DNA of 64,000 nt, from positions 1,272,193 to 1,336,192 of the forward strand of contig NW_002060947.1 of the NCBI RefSeq assembly GCF_000150275.1. The letters are read 5' to 3'. Numbering within the stretch: position 1 is the first letter of the stretch; each line of letters opens with the position of its first letter. The translations under genes were made by a program, and so were the position numbers. Under the pieces are notes generated by a model. It made no database searches. It was not told where the DNA came from and was given only the letters and a program-made list of their open reading frames with translations. Source of the stretch: Trichoplax adhaerens. Its lineage: Eukaryota > Placozoa > Uniplacotomia > Trichoplacea > Trichoplacidae. This document shows positions 12,011 through 24,105 of this stretch, one piece after another.

Positions 12011-12775
12011 TAGGCTTTAAAGGTCAGCTTAGTAGCATTAATGGCTTAAATCAAGTAAAGTACCTTTCAAATCTATTTCAAGCTCAAACTATTACATAAA
12101 TTCAACTACATGTCGCACATACCAGGAAGAATTGCTGCTAGAGTAGTTAAATTTATAGTTGATTTGCTATTAATAGCTGAATTTTAAAATTATTCTGAGC
12201 TCTGATATGGTATATCATAACGATCTGAAATTAGCCACTTAATTAGAAATAATCTCTAACGACATAGGCTACATTTATCCCAATATTTAAATAATGCTGA
12301 TCAATATACCTCTAAAACATTAAGTAAATTCATTTTACGCTAACAAATGTGACTGTGAAAGTACTGCAATCACGTATAAACGTACAGAAATAAATATCTG
12401 AAGTATTTATATTGCAGTATAGTATTATTTATTACTAGTAAAGATCGCACATTTCCAATATAAAGTCAAGCCTAGCTTTTAAATTTAACATATATAGATA
12501 CCTTTCTGCTTTCACAGCTATTAAGAGTATAAACTTGAAACTATTTGCCTTGTACCTATGCAAGAGACGATAGTAGATTATTGAACGTGAAGCTAGATTA
12601 TATCATTAAAAATACTTTTATCTTAATATGCTTGTGCAGTCATGACAAGTAGATTATTAAGGGGTCAATTTCATGCTATAATTGCTTGATAATTATAATC
12701 GATTACATAAATATATATTAAAGAAATGTAATTTTAATATTAAAGGAATTGTATAAGTTATACTTTGCTCAGGAT

Positions 12776-12978
12776 CAGTTTTTAATTCAAATCACTGAAT
12801 TAATTTGGCTATTGCAATCTTAAAAAAATTCAGAGTGAAAATTTGACCAATATAGTTTCTTGCACCTGCCGAAAAAGGTATAAAAGTAACAGACGACACT
12901 TTTGAATATTTTGAGGTAGAAATTGAGATATGGATCAAATTCTTTCGGTCGATCCCATACATTTGAATTTCGCTTAAA
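12776..12978 (-). pseudogene. cytochrome P450 3'-end relic with heme cysteine lost
   Basis: About 200 bases align with 14053-14236, the 3' end of the P450 gene 1.3 kb away, in the same orientation. Examples are GCTATTGCAATCTT, TTTCTTGCACC(T/G)GCCGAAAA and ATTTTGAGGTAGAAATTGAG. On the minus strand the heme loop reads PFSAGARNYIG: the cysteine codon that ligates heme iron is now TAT (12852-12854). Upstream exon sequence is not recognisable. This is the remnant of a tandem duplicate that is now non-functional. Confidence 0.8.
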
Positions 12979-13950
12979 AAATGAGCTATTGCCTTTGAAA
13001 TATGGCTTTCTATCAGGCTAATTGACTATACGGTCACTTTAAGCATCATATTAACTTAAGCAGTATGCTATTAAAGCAGTAATCTGCCTATTCATGAATT
13101 ATTCGAGCTTTGTTCCTACTATATATATAAATCATCTTTAAGCAATCAAAATTTACAAATCATGAAATTTATTGATAATATAAATATATCAAATTGTGTC
13201 TTTTCCAATTCAATATTATGCTAGATTAGCGATTAATTATGCCATTATAAATGACTTAAGCATGAACATGTGCTCCTAGCTGAATTTTATCATTCTGAAT
13301 AGATAGAGCTGTTTATGATATAGGATCATCGCTAATAGGAATCAGCAAATTGCCAAAAAACAGAATGCAAAATTTACTTATAAATAACGACTAGTTTAAT
13401 GCATGGTAAAATAATGAATGTTATATGTTAAGACGTGTAGGGTTAAATCTCTTCACTTCCAATCACTATCTAAAAATCTTTCTGTAATCTAGATATTGAA
13501 ATCAGAAAGTGTCAGAGAAATCAGCTTTAGTTAATTTGATAAGCAGTGAAAGCACACGAGCATATAATAATTTCAAACCGATAAAGCGCGACTTGACATA
13601 CGAGATTGGCTAACTTATGTGTATATTAAATTAATTAATTTCACTATGGAAAAGTATCCTAAGTTTAAATTCTTTAACTAGGACATCATTAATATATTCG
13701 TGGTGGTGTAATATACTAATTTTAAATCCATGCTTTGCAAGCTTCTGTGATGAATAAAGGGATTGGTTAAAGCGCACCAACTTTTCGGCTTTATTTTAGT
13801 GTGAAGGATAATAATTTAATTAAAAAAGTTTTGGTAATTGGATACCAATACTCACTCTTAATTATTTGCACAAACAGATAAGATCAATTTTATTCTCAAT
13901 TTTCATCTTATGTTTGCAATATGGCAGGCAGATGATATACTATCATTCTA
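12979..13950. other. intergenic stretch downstream of the P450 gene
   Basis: About 1 kb of AT-rich DNA between the P450 relic and the P450 gene. No exon, RNA gene or repeat was recognised. Confidence 0.5.
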
Positions 13951-13956
13951 TTTATT
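13951..13956 (-). terminator. polyadenylation signal AATAAA of the P450 gene
   Basis: TTTATT on the plus strand reads AATAAA on the coding strand and begins about 10 bases after the P450 stop codon. This would give a very short 3' UTR. The call rests on motif and position only. Confidence 0.4.
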
Positions 13957-13966
13957 ATCTCTCCTT

Positions 13967-15499
13967 TCACAATCGATCACGTAAGTAGATTTCTACATTA
14001 TGTAATTTTAATGTTAGTGGAGCACTGTATGATATTTCTTTTTTAAAATCAGTTATGAAATCAAATCGATGAACTAGTTTAGCTATTGCAATCTTTAAGA
14101 AATTCGTTGCAAAATTTTGACCTATACAATTTCTTGCACCGGCCGAAAATGGAATATAAGCAAATGGATGGCGATCACCAATATTTTCAGGTAGAAATCG
14201 AGACGGATCAAATTCGTCTGGGTGATCCCAAACGTTTGGATCACGATGAACTATAAATCCTGAATAAATTATAATGGTTCCTTCAGGAACGATTTTGCCA
14301 TCTATCTGTAGATCTTTATTGGCAGTTCGAGCATTAAAAGGTACAGGTGGGAAAAGCCGCAGAGCTTCTTTAATGCATAAACTAGTATATTTTAACTGCG
14401 ACAAATCATCCCATTCAATTTGCGATTTATTTTGTAATATGTTTGAAACTTCGTCCCTGATTTTACTTTGGTGCTCAGGATATTTTGCTAAACAATATAA
14501 TGTAACAGATAATGTACCGGCTGTAGTATCATGTCCAGCAAATAAAAATGTATCAACTTCATTTCGTATGTCAATTAAACTTAACTTTGTTCCATCTTCG
14601 TAACGTGCATTTAATAAAGTATCGAGAAAATCCAGTGATTTTCGCGATTTTACTTCATCATTTCCTACATTTTCAAGTTCTGCTTGGCGCTTTCTTATAA
14701 TCCCTTCAGTAAATTCATGCGATACATTCACTTGCTGTTGAAATTGCTTACCCGCTGATGTGAAATTAAAGTAGATCCATGGATTATGATGTAAAAGATT
14801 GTATCCACGCTTAACGATTAATTCTCCTAACGTTTGAACAGAATTGATATAAGGATGATTTTTACCGCTTGTTTGACAGTTTAAATGCATTGAAAACGCA
14901 CATGGTAAGACGACATCGAGAGTGCAAAGACTGGCATCATAATATAAATCTAATGGCTCATGGCGTTCAGCCGATGCGGACCATTTCTCGATTAAAGTAT
15001 CTGCAGTTTCGTTATAGATATTGATATAAGTCTTTAAGATATCGAAATGAAATGCTGGAGTGAGTAAACGTCGATTTCTAGCCCAATGATTACCGTTGGA
15101 AGTCAATAATCCATGTCCAATCCAATCCGATAGAAATCGGTATAAATTGCTAATTTTGGGTGGTTCAGCTAAGATCACTTTTTTAATAACATCAGGATCA
15201 TAGCAAATAAATGCTGGCTGCGTTGAACCGTACCAAAGCATGAAATATTTATCATATATCTTGCTAGTATCAATCAAGAACTTGAAATATTTATCTGCAC
15301 CGCCTAGCTGATGAGTGTTGCCAATAAGAAATCGATGCGGTGGTGCATTAAATTTGCTGCCATAATAGACCAGTCTTAATCGCTTATAAACCGATTTACA
15401 TAATTTTTGCAGGAATAAACCAACTATGCAGCAAATAATAGAGTTGAAAAGGATGTATTTATAATCTAGCTTGGAAGATTCCAAAAACGGTAACTTCAT
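13967..15499 (-). CDS. microsomal cytochrome P450 (CYP4-clan-like), single exon
   Basis: The 510-residue uninterrupted frame has the normal length of a microsomal P450. Order of features: N-terminal membrane anchor about residues 15-31 (FNSIICCIVGLFLQ); proline-type hinge NAPPHR; helix C W139-x3-R143; helix I oxygen-binding motif AGHDTT 321-326; helix K E378-x2-R381; DPSRF at 431-435; heme loop FSAGARNCIG 451-460 with C458 as iron ligand. The segment EVDTFLFAGHDTT and the heme loop resemble CYP4-type enzymes, which usually hydroxylate fatty acids and related lipids. However, the glutamate that CYP4 enzymes often use to bond heme covalently (FEGHDTT) is alanine here. The protein should sit on the endoplasmic reticulum and take electrons from NADPH-P450 reductase. 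The lack of introns among intron-rich neighbours suggests retroposition or intron loss. Substrate cannot be inferred. Confidence 0.95.
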   Translation of the reverse strand: MKLPFLESSKLDYKYILFNSIICCIVGLFLQKLCKSVYKRLRLVYYGSKFNAPPHRFLIGNTHQLGGADKYFKFLIDTSKIYDKYFMLWYGSTQPAFICYDPDVIKKVILAEPPKISNLYRFLSDWIGHGLLTSNGNHWARNRRLLTPAFHFDILKTYINIYNETADTLIEKWSASAERHEPLDLYYDASLCTLDVVLPCAFSMHLNCQTSGKNHPYINSVQTLGELIVKRGYNLLHHNPWIYFNFTSAGKQFQQQVNVSHEFTEGIIRKRQAELENVGNDEVKSRKSLDFLDTLLNARYEDGTKLSLIDIRNEVDTFLFAGHDTTAGTLSVTLYCLAKYPEHQSKIRDEVSNILQNKSQIEWDDLSQLKYTSLCIKEALRLFPPVPFNARTANKDLQIDGKIVPEGTIIIYSGFIVHRDPNVWDHPDEFDPSRFLPENIGDRHPFAYIPFSAGARNCIGQNFATNFLKIAIAKLVHRFDFITDFKKEISYSAPLTLKLHNVEIYLRDRL

Positions 15500-18400
15500 G
15501 ATGCTTGCAAAGAATGATTCAGTCTAGCCAACCTAACCGATCGTTTTAATTCTAGTCGATACTGAGGAAAATCGCTTTAAGGTTTAACGAGCGAGATTAT
15601 CGTGAGACCAATGGGCAGACTTGACCGAAGATTCAGAAATTACTGTTATAATATATAAGCATACAAATAGGAGAGTTATAAATAAGCTACAACAAGCGAT
15701 TTCAATACCTTAATGCTATTTTGAATATTTATCAGTACAATTAAGCCAAAGTATAAATAGATTGCTAAAGAAAAGTTGTTCTTGAAAGATGGCCTAGGTA
15801 TAGAAATAGGCTACAGTAGCCTACCAAATTATTTGCACTAAAATTTCGAGATTATACCAAATATTATCCCAATATAAATAACGCCAATCATGTATTCAAG
15901 TGACTATTATCATAGAGCTAATATGGGTCATGGAATATTAAAAAAGTAGATACTTTACGGATTCGTTAAGCTGATACATAAATGGAAACTTACCTGAAGA
16001 TTAATGAAATACAGTCAAGCCTAGGTAAGAAGGTATTGCCAATCTTACAAGAAACAGCTTATAGAATTGATTTCGTCGCCTATCAAGCAGTTTTATGTCT
16101 AAGCGAGAGCAAACTCCATTTTTACCTTTGGACTTAGATCATAATTTGATCATGTATAGCGAGAAGAAATCGTGATTGGTGGATGCACAATCAATCATGT
16201 TGACAAAACTTGTTGCTTTAACTATCAATAATATTTATCGCTATTATCACTAAAAATGAGAAAAAGGGATTGCCACACTCGTTATTGCTCCGCTATTGGC
16301 TTCCAGTAGCTGACGATGTTAATTTTGATGGTTATGATTGCGATCTTGATCGCATAATCAGGGATTCCTGGAAAGTAGAAGAATAGAGGAACGCGAAGTA
16401 GTTATTCAGTGCCTAATCATCTTGGGCCTTGTGGATTTTCGGGTTATTCTACTATATGCTACCACCCAAAGTGTGTACGATACTATATAAAATTAACCAA
16501 GTAGCTTCTGTTATGGACAACTATCGTCGATAGTCCAGTGGATCAATTTCAGATCTAAGTTCAGTTGAAATGATCAGCGAAATAGTGGGTCTCCCATTTT
16601 TAGTAGAGTATATCATCGTTCCTATCCCTCTCTTACTGTTGAGTAATCCTTGCCACCAATTATAAAATATCAGCAAAATCGGATAATTTGGGCGAAATTT
16701 GCATGCACATTAGTCAATGGATCAAGTTTAATAATCACAGCTGGCCATCAACTTTTGTAAACAACAAATAGAACCTCTGCAATGCCAATGAAAGACGGTT
16801 TTCAAAGCAGTTCTCATTATTTTTGCAATTCAAAATTTGAAGTATTAAATTTTAGGACAGTATCATCGGGGTAAATCAAATTTTTTGATGTTTTATTGAA
16901 GTCGAATTAATGTATTAAATGCTTATGACAGTATCCACTTCAAAGTTACTCCTAAAATTCCCGTTAGAAAGTAATTACATCTACAACATGATGAACGTTC
17001 GATGCAAGCACTCTTGCTCCACACCCCAATTCTGAGTAATATGTCCTTCAATTGCTGCTATCCCTTCATCATATTAATATCTAAAATAAAATAGTCGATA
17101 TATCCTCCGCAAGATGCCACACATTATCAAACATAATAGAATTGGAGTAAGACTAATTTAGAATGAAATCCTATCAGAAATAATTTACAGTAACTATCTG
17201 AGATGCATTAATATCATATCTTAATCGTTTGCCTTACTACAGAGGTATGGCAGACAATATTTGATATCAGGATATAGATTTATATTTTACATATCCTATT
17301 CCCAAAATTAGATTGCTACAGCTGATCCTCCAAAGATATCATGCGTTTCGTATCCACTTTAGCCTCCAATTTTCTTTCTTTACCTTTTAAATTAATTTAT
17401 TCTCCTTCACAGTAGAGTTAATTAAATGGAAACGGTAAATCATGATCATCCGTTCCCGAATTAGATGTGTCTTTATTCCTTTAAATCATCAACTCGTCGT
17501 ATGGAGCGTATACGAAGCGAATTCTTAGGAGTAATATGCAATAAATTTCTTTGAACGCGAACCTATAAATAAGTAAATATCGAAAATTTCAATGTTAGCC
17601 AATAAAATGAGAAATTTATAAATAGAATTCGGTAGTTTAGTTCACTTTCAGACTAGTTGGTAGCCACCATAGGCAAGTTTGGATATGCAAATAATTCAAG
17701 TAACATAAACAATGGAGATTCATAAAAAACAAATACTGTACATTTAAATCACTTATAACCCAATTTTCTACATTATGTCGTTGCAAGATTGATATGAATT
17801 AGCCATAATCGTTGCAAATTGTATTTTCACTATAAATTTCTATTCACAATCTGATGACGGTAACAGCAAATTGAACATTTTAAAATCATGCACCCGAGTA
17901 TTCTAATTTTGGTTGCTACCATAATAGCTAACGGGCGACAGTAAATTAAAATAATCGAACACAGTTTACTCCAAACTCTATTAGATTTTTCCAGCCGGTC
18001 ATCCACTGATAAAAGTGCTTAAAATGGAAATTAGACTTTGCAGTTTAACAAGTATTCAGAAATAACTGGAGTACATCAAAATAGGATACCCTTTGCCATT
18101 ACATGAGCGGCATTGTTATTTCATATGTCGCTTAAGGATAATTTATAAAGAAGGAAATTTCGAACATTTTAGTTATAGGAATGGCTATAACAGTGGTGAT
18201 TTAAATTGGATGCGAATTTGAAGGCGTATCATAAGTAATAAATAGAAAACTATAAGCTCTATCCTCGATAGTAACTGCAAAGAATGTTGACCATTACGAC
18301 AAAGATCAACCTTTTGACATAGCGGTGGAAATAAGTAGAAAATTGTAAGATCTGTACTCGTTAGCAACTGTAAAAATGCTGATCATTACGAAAATCAACA

Positions 18401-18768
18401 TTCTGACGTAGCAATAGAAATAAATTGACAACTATAAGACCTACAGTCGATAGAAATTGCAGAGAATGTTGATCATCATTACTAAGATTGGATATTATAG
18501 GACTCTTAAACCATAATAGCTTAATTTTATCTTCCAAATAATTTACATCAAGCCCGAGATAGAACATTTTAATACAGTATAATGAAAATCTACATATGTT
18601 AGAAAGCAAGAGTTTCTACAGATTTAGAAAAGGAATCAGACATTTACTGCATTTCAGGATAAACTAGAGTTCTAAAATTTATAAGTAGAATGAAAATTTT
18701 ATTATATCATGCAGTAGTCAAGTCCCTGTAGAAATCGTTTGTTTCTTTCAATTTAGCAATCAACTTTC
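15500..18768. other. intergenic stretch with unidentified coding-like scraps
   Basis: No complete gene is seen. A plus-strand frame near 16.27-16.39 kb (RYWLPVADDVNF, IIRDSWKVEE then stop) and a minus-strand frame near 17.4-17.5 kb have coding-like composition but no supporting splice structure or family match. They may be old gene or transposon remains. The tandem repeat at 18.2-18.5 kb is listed separately. An AATAAA on the minus strand (TTTATT 18698-18703) probably serves the glutamate receptor gene. Confidence 0.4.
18210..18480. repeat. three diverged tandem units of about 90 bases
   Basis: Each unit carries a version of AATAGAAA-x-CTATAAG, TCGATAG-x-AACTGCA and GAATGTTGACCATTACGA, recurring near 18240-18300, 18330-18391 and 18418-18480. 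Minus-strand open frames across it simply repeat the same peptide motif (GQHSLQ, DQHSLQ), so they are repeat artefacts and not a gene. Confidence 0.6.
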
Positions 18769-21700
18769 CTACCAAGAACTTAGCCTAGAATTGAATACTG
18801 TTGGAGTTATTTCTACAGTATAAGAACCGAAATCGAAAATAACTATTACCTCATTTCTTAGATGATAGTAATGCCACGCCATTTCAGCAAATAGAATAAC
18901 ATATCCAATAAAAAAGCCAATAAATAGAGTGATGAATATTCCGCCTAAATATCTTATAGTCATTTGACTAACATCAGAATCGATTTTGCTGGAGGATGTA
19001 CATTGGCTACGATCACTCCACCACTTCTTTCTCAGATAATCAAGATATCCACGATCTTTTAATTTTAATATGGCTAAACTAAAATTTCGAAGGTAAGCCG
19101 AGTGCATCGGTAAGCCGATTCCGAATGAGTTTTGATTAAAAGGTTTGCCAATAATCATTAAATCGCAAGGAAGTCGAAAAGTAGTATATTTCGCTTTAGG
19201 TCGATCCAATAGAAAAGCAAATGAACCTTGATGGACATTTTCTATACCTTCGCTAGTATTCTCGCATAACTTGCCACCTTTTACTATCTTATTCCACAGT
19301 TCTTGGTGCACCGAAGACGTAGAGCTTTTTACAAAATCTAAGGTTTGACTACCATTAGTAACGCCGACACGGTATTGGTGACTATTAGCTAATTGATGAA
19401 TTGAAGAAATTGTAGGATTCGTAGGTGTCACCGAGAGATGAGCAGTTAGCTGAGCTGTGTACGTTTGAGCTATAATTAATGCAAAAAACCACCATGATAA
19501 TCCTAAAATTCGACTAGATACTCCACGAGGTGTAGATTCACAGCCTTGTTGAAGTAATGCTGCGGATATAAACCATATGCTATTGCCCAGTGTTTGATCC
19601 ATCCCAGCCTCACGAGCTTGATTATTAATATTTCCCCAGCTATACGGACTTAGATAATTATAAATAGCCAGTAGCAAGCTAACTCCAACAGCAGCGATAA
19701 TAACCGATATCCAAACTTCTAAGGTAAAAGGATACAAGAACTGAAAAAGATCCGGTGATCGCTGACCAGGGTGCCTGAGTAAGATAGCCGTGTGTGAATA
19801 AAAATAAGGCACAGTAAACTCAATCACTCTCTGTCTTTCTCGACTGATAGTAAAATCTCCTAGTGCAGCATCGCCTAACTGAATTTGATCAGATACGAGA
19901 AATTAGATAAGATTTATTTCAAACAACATTTAATGGAAGCAATTATTAAGTTTCGATTTACAAGAAACTCCCTTTGATTGTCAGCAATTCCTTTGAATAT
20001 ATCATTTTTCAATATCAAAATAATAAGATGCTATAGAAACAGTATCATCTCAAATTTAGAGATCTCTTAAAGCAAAATTACTCATATGCTGCTATTATAC
20101 TAGTAAAAGAAAGTATAGCTGTTAATTGTTAAATTGAACAGCGAATAAAATGAACTTAATAGGATTGGTATCTCATATAAATCTATATTGAACTTGTCTT
20201 AAGGAGACTAAATAATTTATGTGTTTTGAATATCGTTTGTGTATGGACTAACCTATTAATAGTATATAAAGAGCTCCATAATTATCTAGCTAGAGAGGAA
20301 GTAGATGAAACTGCAGTGAAAGTACTTTTTTAACAAAGGCTTTTTACCTAGTGTGGAACGTTTCATAAGTATTTAACTGACTAAGGTAGTGTAACTAGGC
20401 CTTAGTGACTAGAAACGCATATTAGCAACCAACCTAGAACTAGCTATACTTTCAATTGAAAGGTATCTGTGTTGCAATTGCGGTTATGATAATTAATATG
20501 TAATATTATTATAATCTATATCTATAAGATCATCCTGGATTTCATCGGAATAATAATATTGCAGGTAATCGCCGTTATATAATAACTTACATGATCTTGT
20601 AATTGCCCTACCATACCAGTCCATTTACTGTTATTCAACTGACTACCGTATTGTCCATCCGGTGATACATATAACTCATACTTAAAACCAACAATTTCAC
20701 TGATAGCATTAATTAAATCGATGCAGAATCCTTGATAAGATGGCTGACCAGTAAAGACATCATATTCTTTCATGAAAACAAATGGTTCAGACTAAATGTA
20801 ATATTAAGCATTTCATCGATCAAACATAATTAGCTAGTTTCACAATTTAACCAAACGTAACCAATTTCTGTAGGCACGAAACATATAAATTATTTCTGAA
20901 ACGTTATAAAAACTACTATCTTACAGAAATCTGCCATTTATTTACTAATTTATAGCATCAAATTAAGCGAATATACGGTACTAAAGATAGAACTTGCCAA
21001 GACTGTGACGATTCGAAGCTTGTTTCTTCCGTCATTGGTAGGCCACTGCACAGATTTAATATTCGAGTCAAAAGTTGCGATCTAAGCAGATAGAAAATTC
21101 TATTAGAATCCATATTATAACGAGTGACCAAAATTGATGGAAATAGCCTACTATCTGAGGAGTAGACAATATGTTTTCAAAGGTGGAATTGATAATTTCA
21201 AGCATATAGCCTTTTCTCTTCCGATGAGAATCAAACTCGACTACTCCCGTTAAGCCACGCGTTTTTACCTGAATGATATAAATTAATTTAGGAGATCAAT
21301 AATTATAATGGTCACAGCGAACAAATGCAATGATATCAGTAACTGTTGGGAAATATATAAAGTATTCATTAGCTATCATTGCTACAGTATAAGATCATCA
21401 CTACATTCAGAATTAGATTAAGATACTGATTTGATGTTGATCTATAATTATAATATCAAATTACATACTCTTCTTTTTAAGTATAATAACATGGTAACTT
21501 ACCCGCTGAATTAGCTGAATTACTTCAGAATATGCAAATGGTTTGTCGGTTAAACAGTGTGGTAATAAACTGGGATTGGTTAATAAATTTATAGATTTAT
21601 ACAGCCTATACATCTTGTCTGTAATGTCCGCCATCACTTCAACCGAATCAAAAACTAATTTTGCACTAACCTATATTCATTAATTGAATAGAAAGGTAGA

Positions 21701-23870
21701 CTAAGTTAAGAATTTTTTCATAGCAGGTTTTTGGTTAATCTTATTAACTTAATATACGCAAAAATTACAAATTCCGCGATATCCGTCATTATCGTTGTCA
21801 TAATTGAGATTTGATAGCATATTGGTTATAAATGCTTAATATAGAAATACCACTAACATGAAGTTTATCGATGTCTTTATTAAGTGTAGTAGAGCTTCTT
21901 GACTTATATCTTGATAAAATATCCCGTTCAATTTTTTCAAAATTTCTTTCAAACACTGGACTTAAGCGCAATGTCATAATTTTTGCATCACCAGGTTGAA
22001 CGCTTACACTACTGAATACTGCGTCAATGTCCTAAATCCATACAGGAAAGCATTGCTAATCAATCATGTAGGATAGCATCGTTCTATTTTTCAATATATC
22101 AGATCACAACTTGATCTCGTTCGATTTTCAATGAATTGCTAATTACTCAATTTAAACTCTAGAAATAACATATTAAGAAAATCTTACGATCGTGGATATA
22201 ATCCAATGATAACCGGATGAATTCAACATATTTAATTGGTATGCCTACAGAATAAGAATTAATTTCATAATATTGTCTTATTACAAGTGTCTTTTTATGC
22301 TGTGATCAAAGTATCCAAGAGCTTCCATATCCTTTGCGGCGTGCAATATTTTAATATTTCTTAAAATAAATACATTTTTCTTACTGACAATCTAATTACT
22401 TACATAATCAAGTAGTAAAGCTGTATTATTGTCTCTGCATTTAATCAAGAAATGGGCAATTTTCTCTTCTTTAACACTATCGAAAACTTTCTTTAATGCC
22501 AACTTTTTACCCTGAATGGTGGCATCTCCATCAATATAATGTAGTCGCATTTCCCAAGAGGTAGTATAAACATCATTAACTAAGTTTTCAATCCGATGCA
22601 TTTCTAAATATTTTAAAAAATGTAGTTCAAGCAAAGTATTTAATATACATGGATATATTCAAGATATTCAATTTCAACATATTATCGACACGATACAATG
22701 GCAAATTCATCCTTTTACTCTCATACCATCAAATATTACTGCTATTTTGCGCCATTTAAATCGCTTAGCAATTTCGATTGTCGTAAAATCAATATCTTCT
22801 TGTAATGGGGCCATGACAAATGTACTATCATCTTTATCCACAGCTCGGTTATCGGTAGAAAAATAGGGTAAATTGAGTGATTTGCATAGATAAATAATCA
22901 AGGATGGATGTAAATGGTATTTTGACAACGGGCCAAAAATTGCAATAGCTTTTCTTTCGACTTGTTGACAAACTATAGATGCAATTATAATAAATTAAGT
23001 TCGAACTTATTTGATCTATATGATACAATTTCCTCTATGATATGATGACAACATAAAATGATCGACTGATAGACAATTTCCGGTTATACGAAATATGTAC
23101 AACGAAAAAAAAGCACTCCGTACTCATGCTTTGCTCTAATAAAATTAGTAGCAAAATACATAGTGTCTATAAAATTATAGAGCTAGATTCAACCTGTTAA
23201 GGATTGATAATTATCAATCGTGAAATAATACATATAAAATTTTTTTAACCGAGCCTCTCTCAGGTCTAATGGCAACGTCATTTAGAGCGTAACTTACTTG
23301 CATTTTGAATGCTTGTCAATTGGCTCATATCGACATCAGCCATAGTCGTAGTAATATTAATGTTATAAAGAGATTGAAGCTGGGAGCTAAAATGTTCCAC
23401 AGCATATTCAAAAGCTACTTGCTCTTGCGTAATATGAGGTGGGGAAGAGCTTAGTGTTATTCCTCCTGAATTAACAAAGTATCAGCAGTCAAAATTCGAT
23501 ATCGATTAAAAGTTACTGAATTACTTAATTTAAATATGGTTCATATTCGTTATAAGGTTTGACTAAAAACATTTCATTTATACATATTGTATCTTCTAAT
23601 GGTTATGAGAAGTTTAAGAATAAGCCAGACAAAACGAAACTTTAAATTAAAATCTCTGATCTATGTTGTTAAATCTATGATATTTAGATATTACAAATAA
23701 ATATATAATTGATCCCGAGATGATTATCAAAGCTGCGTTTAGACTGCTTAAAAAAATATTGACCGACATTATCTGTCATTCTCACCAAATACAATTTCTT
23801 GATTTGATGCCTTACACGTTGCAATCCATATTACAAAGGCATACAGTCCTATAATTTCCATTTTTTTCAT
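18769..23870 (-). CDS. ionotropic glutamate receptor subunit, ten exons
   Basis: Minus-strand exons in transcript order: 23870-23786, 23465-23298, 22972-22727, 22603-22404, 22031-21858, 21670-21503, 21268-21122, 21081-20998, 20791-20591, 19878-18769. Phases match throughout and the total of 2583 bases gives 860 residues plus stop. The ATG at 23870 starts a signal peptide (IIGLYAFVIWIATC). Residues about 30-400 form the bilobed amino-terminal domain (AIAIFGPLS, WRKIAVIFD, GLTGVVEFD). LRIVTVL opens ligand lobe S1; TISRER (501-506) supplies the arginine that holds the amino-acid carboxylate. M1 is about 542-563. The pore loop has glutamine at the Q/R site (LLQQGC, 601-602). The gate helix is TYTAQLTAH (630-638), a variant of SYTANLAAF. 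Lobe S2 ends with C729/C784 in disulfide positions, and D716 is at the agonist amine-binding acidic position. M4 is about 799-824, followed by a short tail. The subunit should form tetrameric cation channels in the plasma membrane. Exon 7's 3' limit is less certain (21122 or 21152). Confidence 0.93.
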
Positions 23871-23925
23871 TAAATAAGAATAAAATGATTAAAATTTTGA
23901 TTTCTTTGTGAAATTTGGCTTCTTA

Positions 23926-24105
23926 ATGTTGATAATCTTATCTGGCTTCCTGATATGTAATGCATATGGTTCCAAGACTAATTCAAATTCGATACAAATG
24001 TTATTCTACCGTGATGATCTAATAATATCAATAAACGTCTGGCATCATAATGGATGCCATTCATATCTCTCCCAATCAGATAACGAATGGGGTAGAGCAA
24101 ACTAA
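23926..24105 (+). CDS. possible small secreted peptide, divergent from the receptor gene
   Basis: From ATG 23926 an open frame of 59 residues starts with a signal-peptide-like stretch (MLIILSGFLICNAYG) and continues with a polar segment containing VWHHNGCHSY and DNEWGRAN. It begins 55 bases from the receptor start on the opposite strand, so both could share a promoter. An upstream GTG could extend the frame by six residues, but eukaryotes rarely start there. No family is recognised. It may equally be a first exon or chance in AT-rich DNA, where hydrophobic frames are common. Confidence 0.2.
   Translation: MLIILSGFLICNAYGSKTNSNSIQMLFYRDDLIISINVWHHNGCHSYLSQSDNEWGRAN

Noticed and set aside
14274-14603. 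109-codon plus-strand open frame
   Set aside because: It lies wholly opposite the P450 coding exon (helix I to helix K region) and has no independent support.
16240-16640. Coding-like scraps possibly from a metabolic enzyme (a loose GPCG..GY resemblance to a pyridoxal-phosphate transferase)
   Set aside because: The match covers only a few residues, frames break, and neighbouring motifs of that family are absent.
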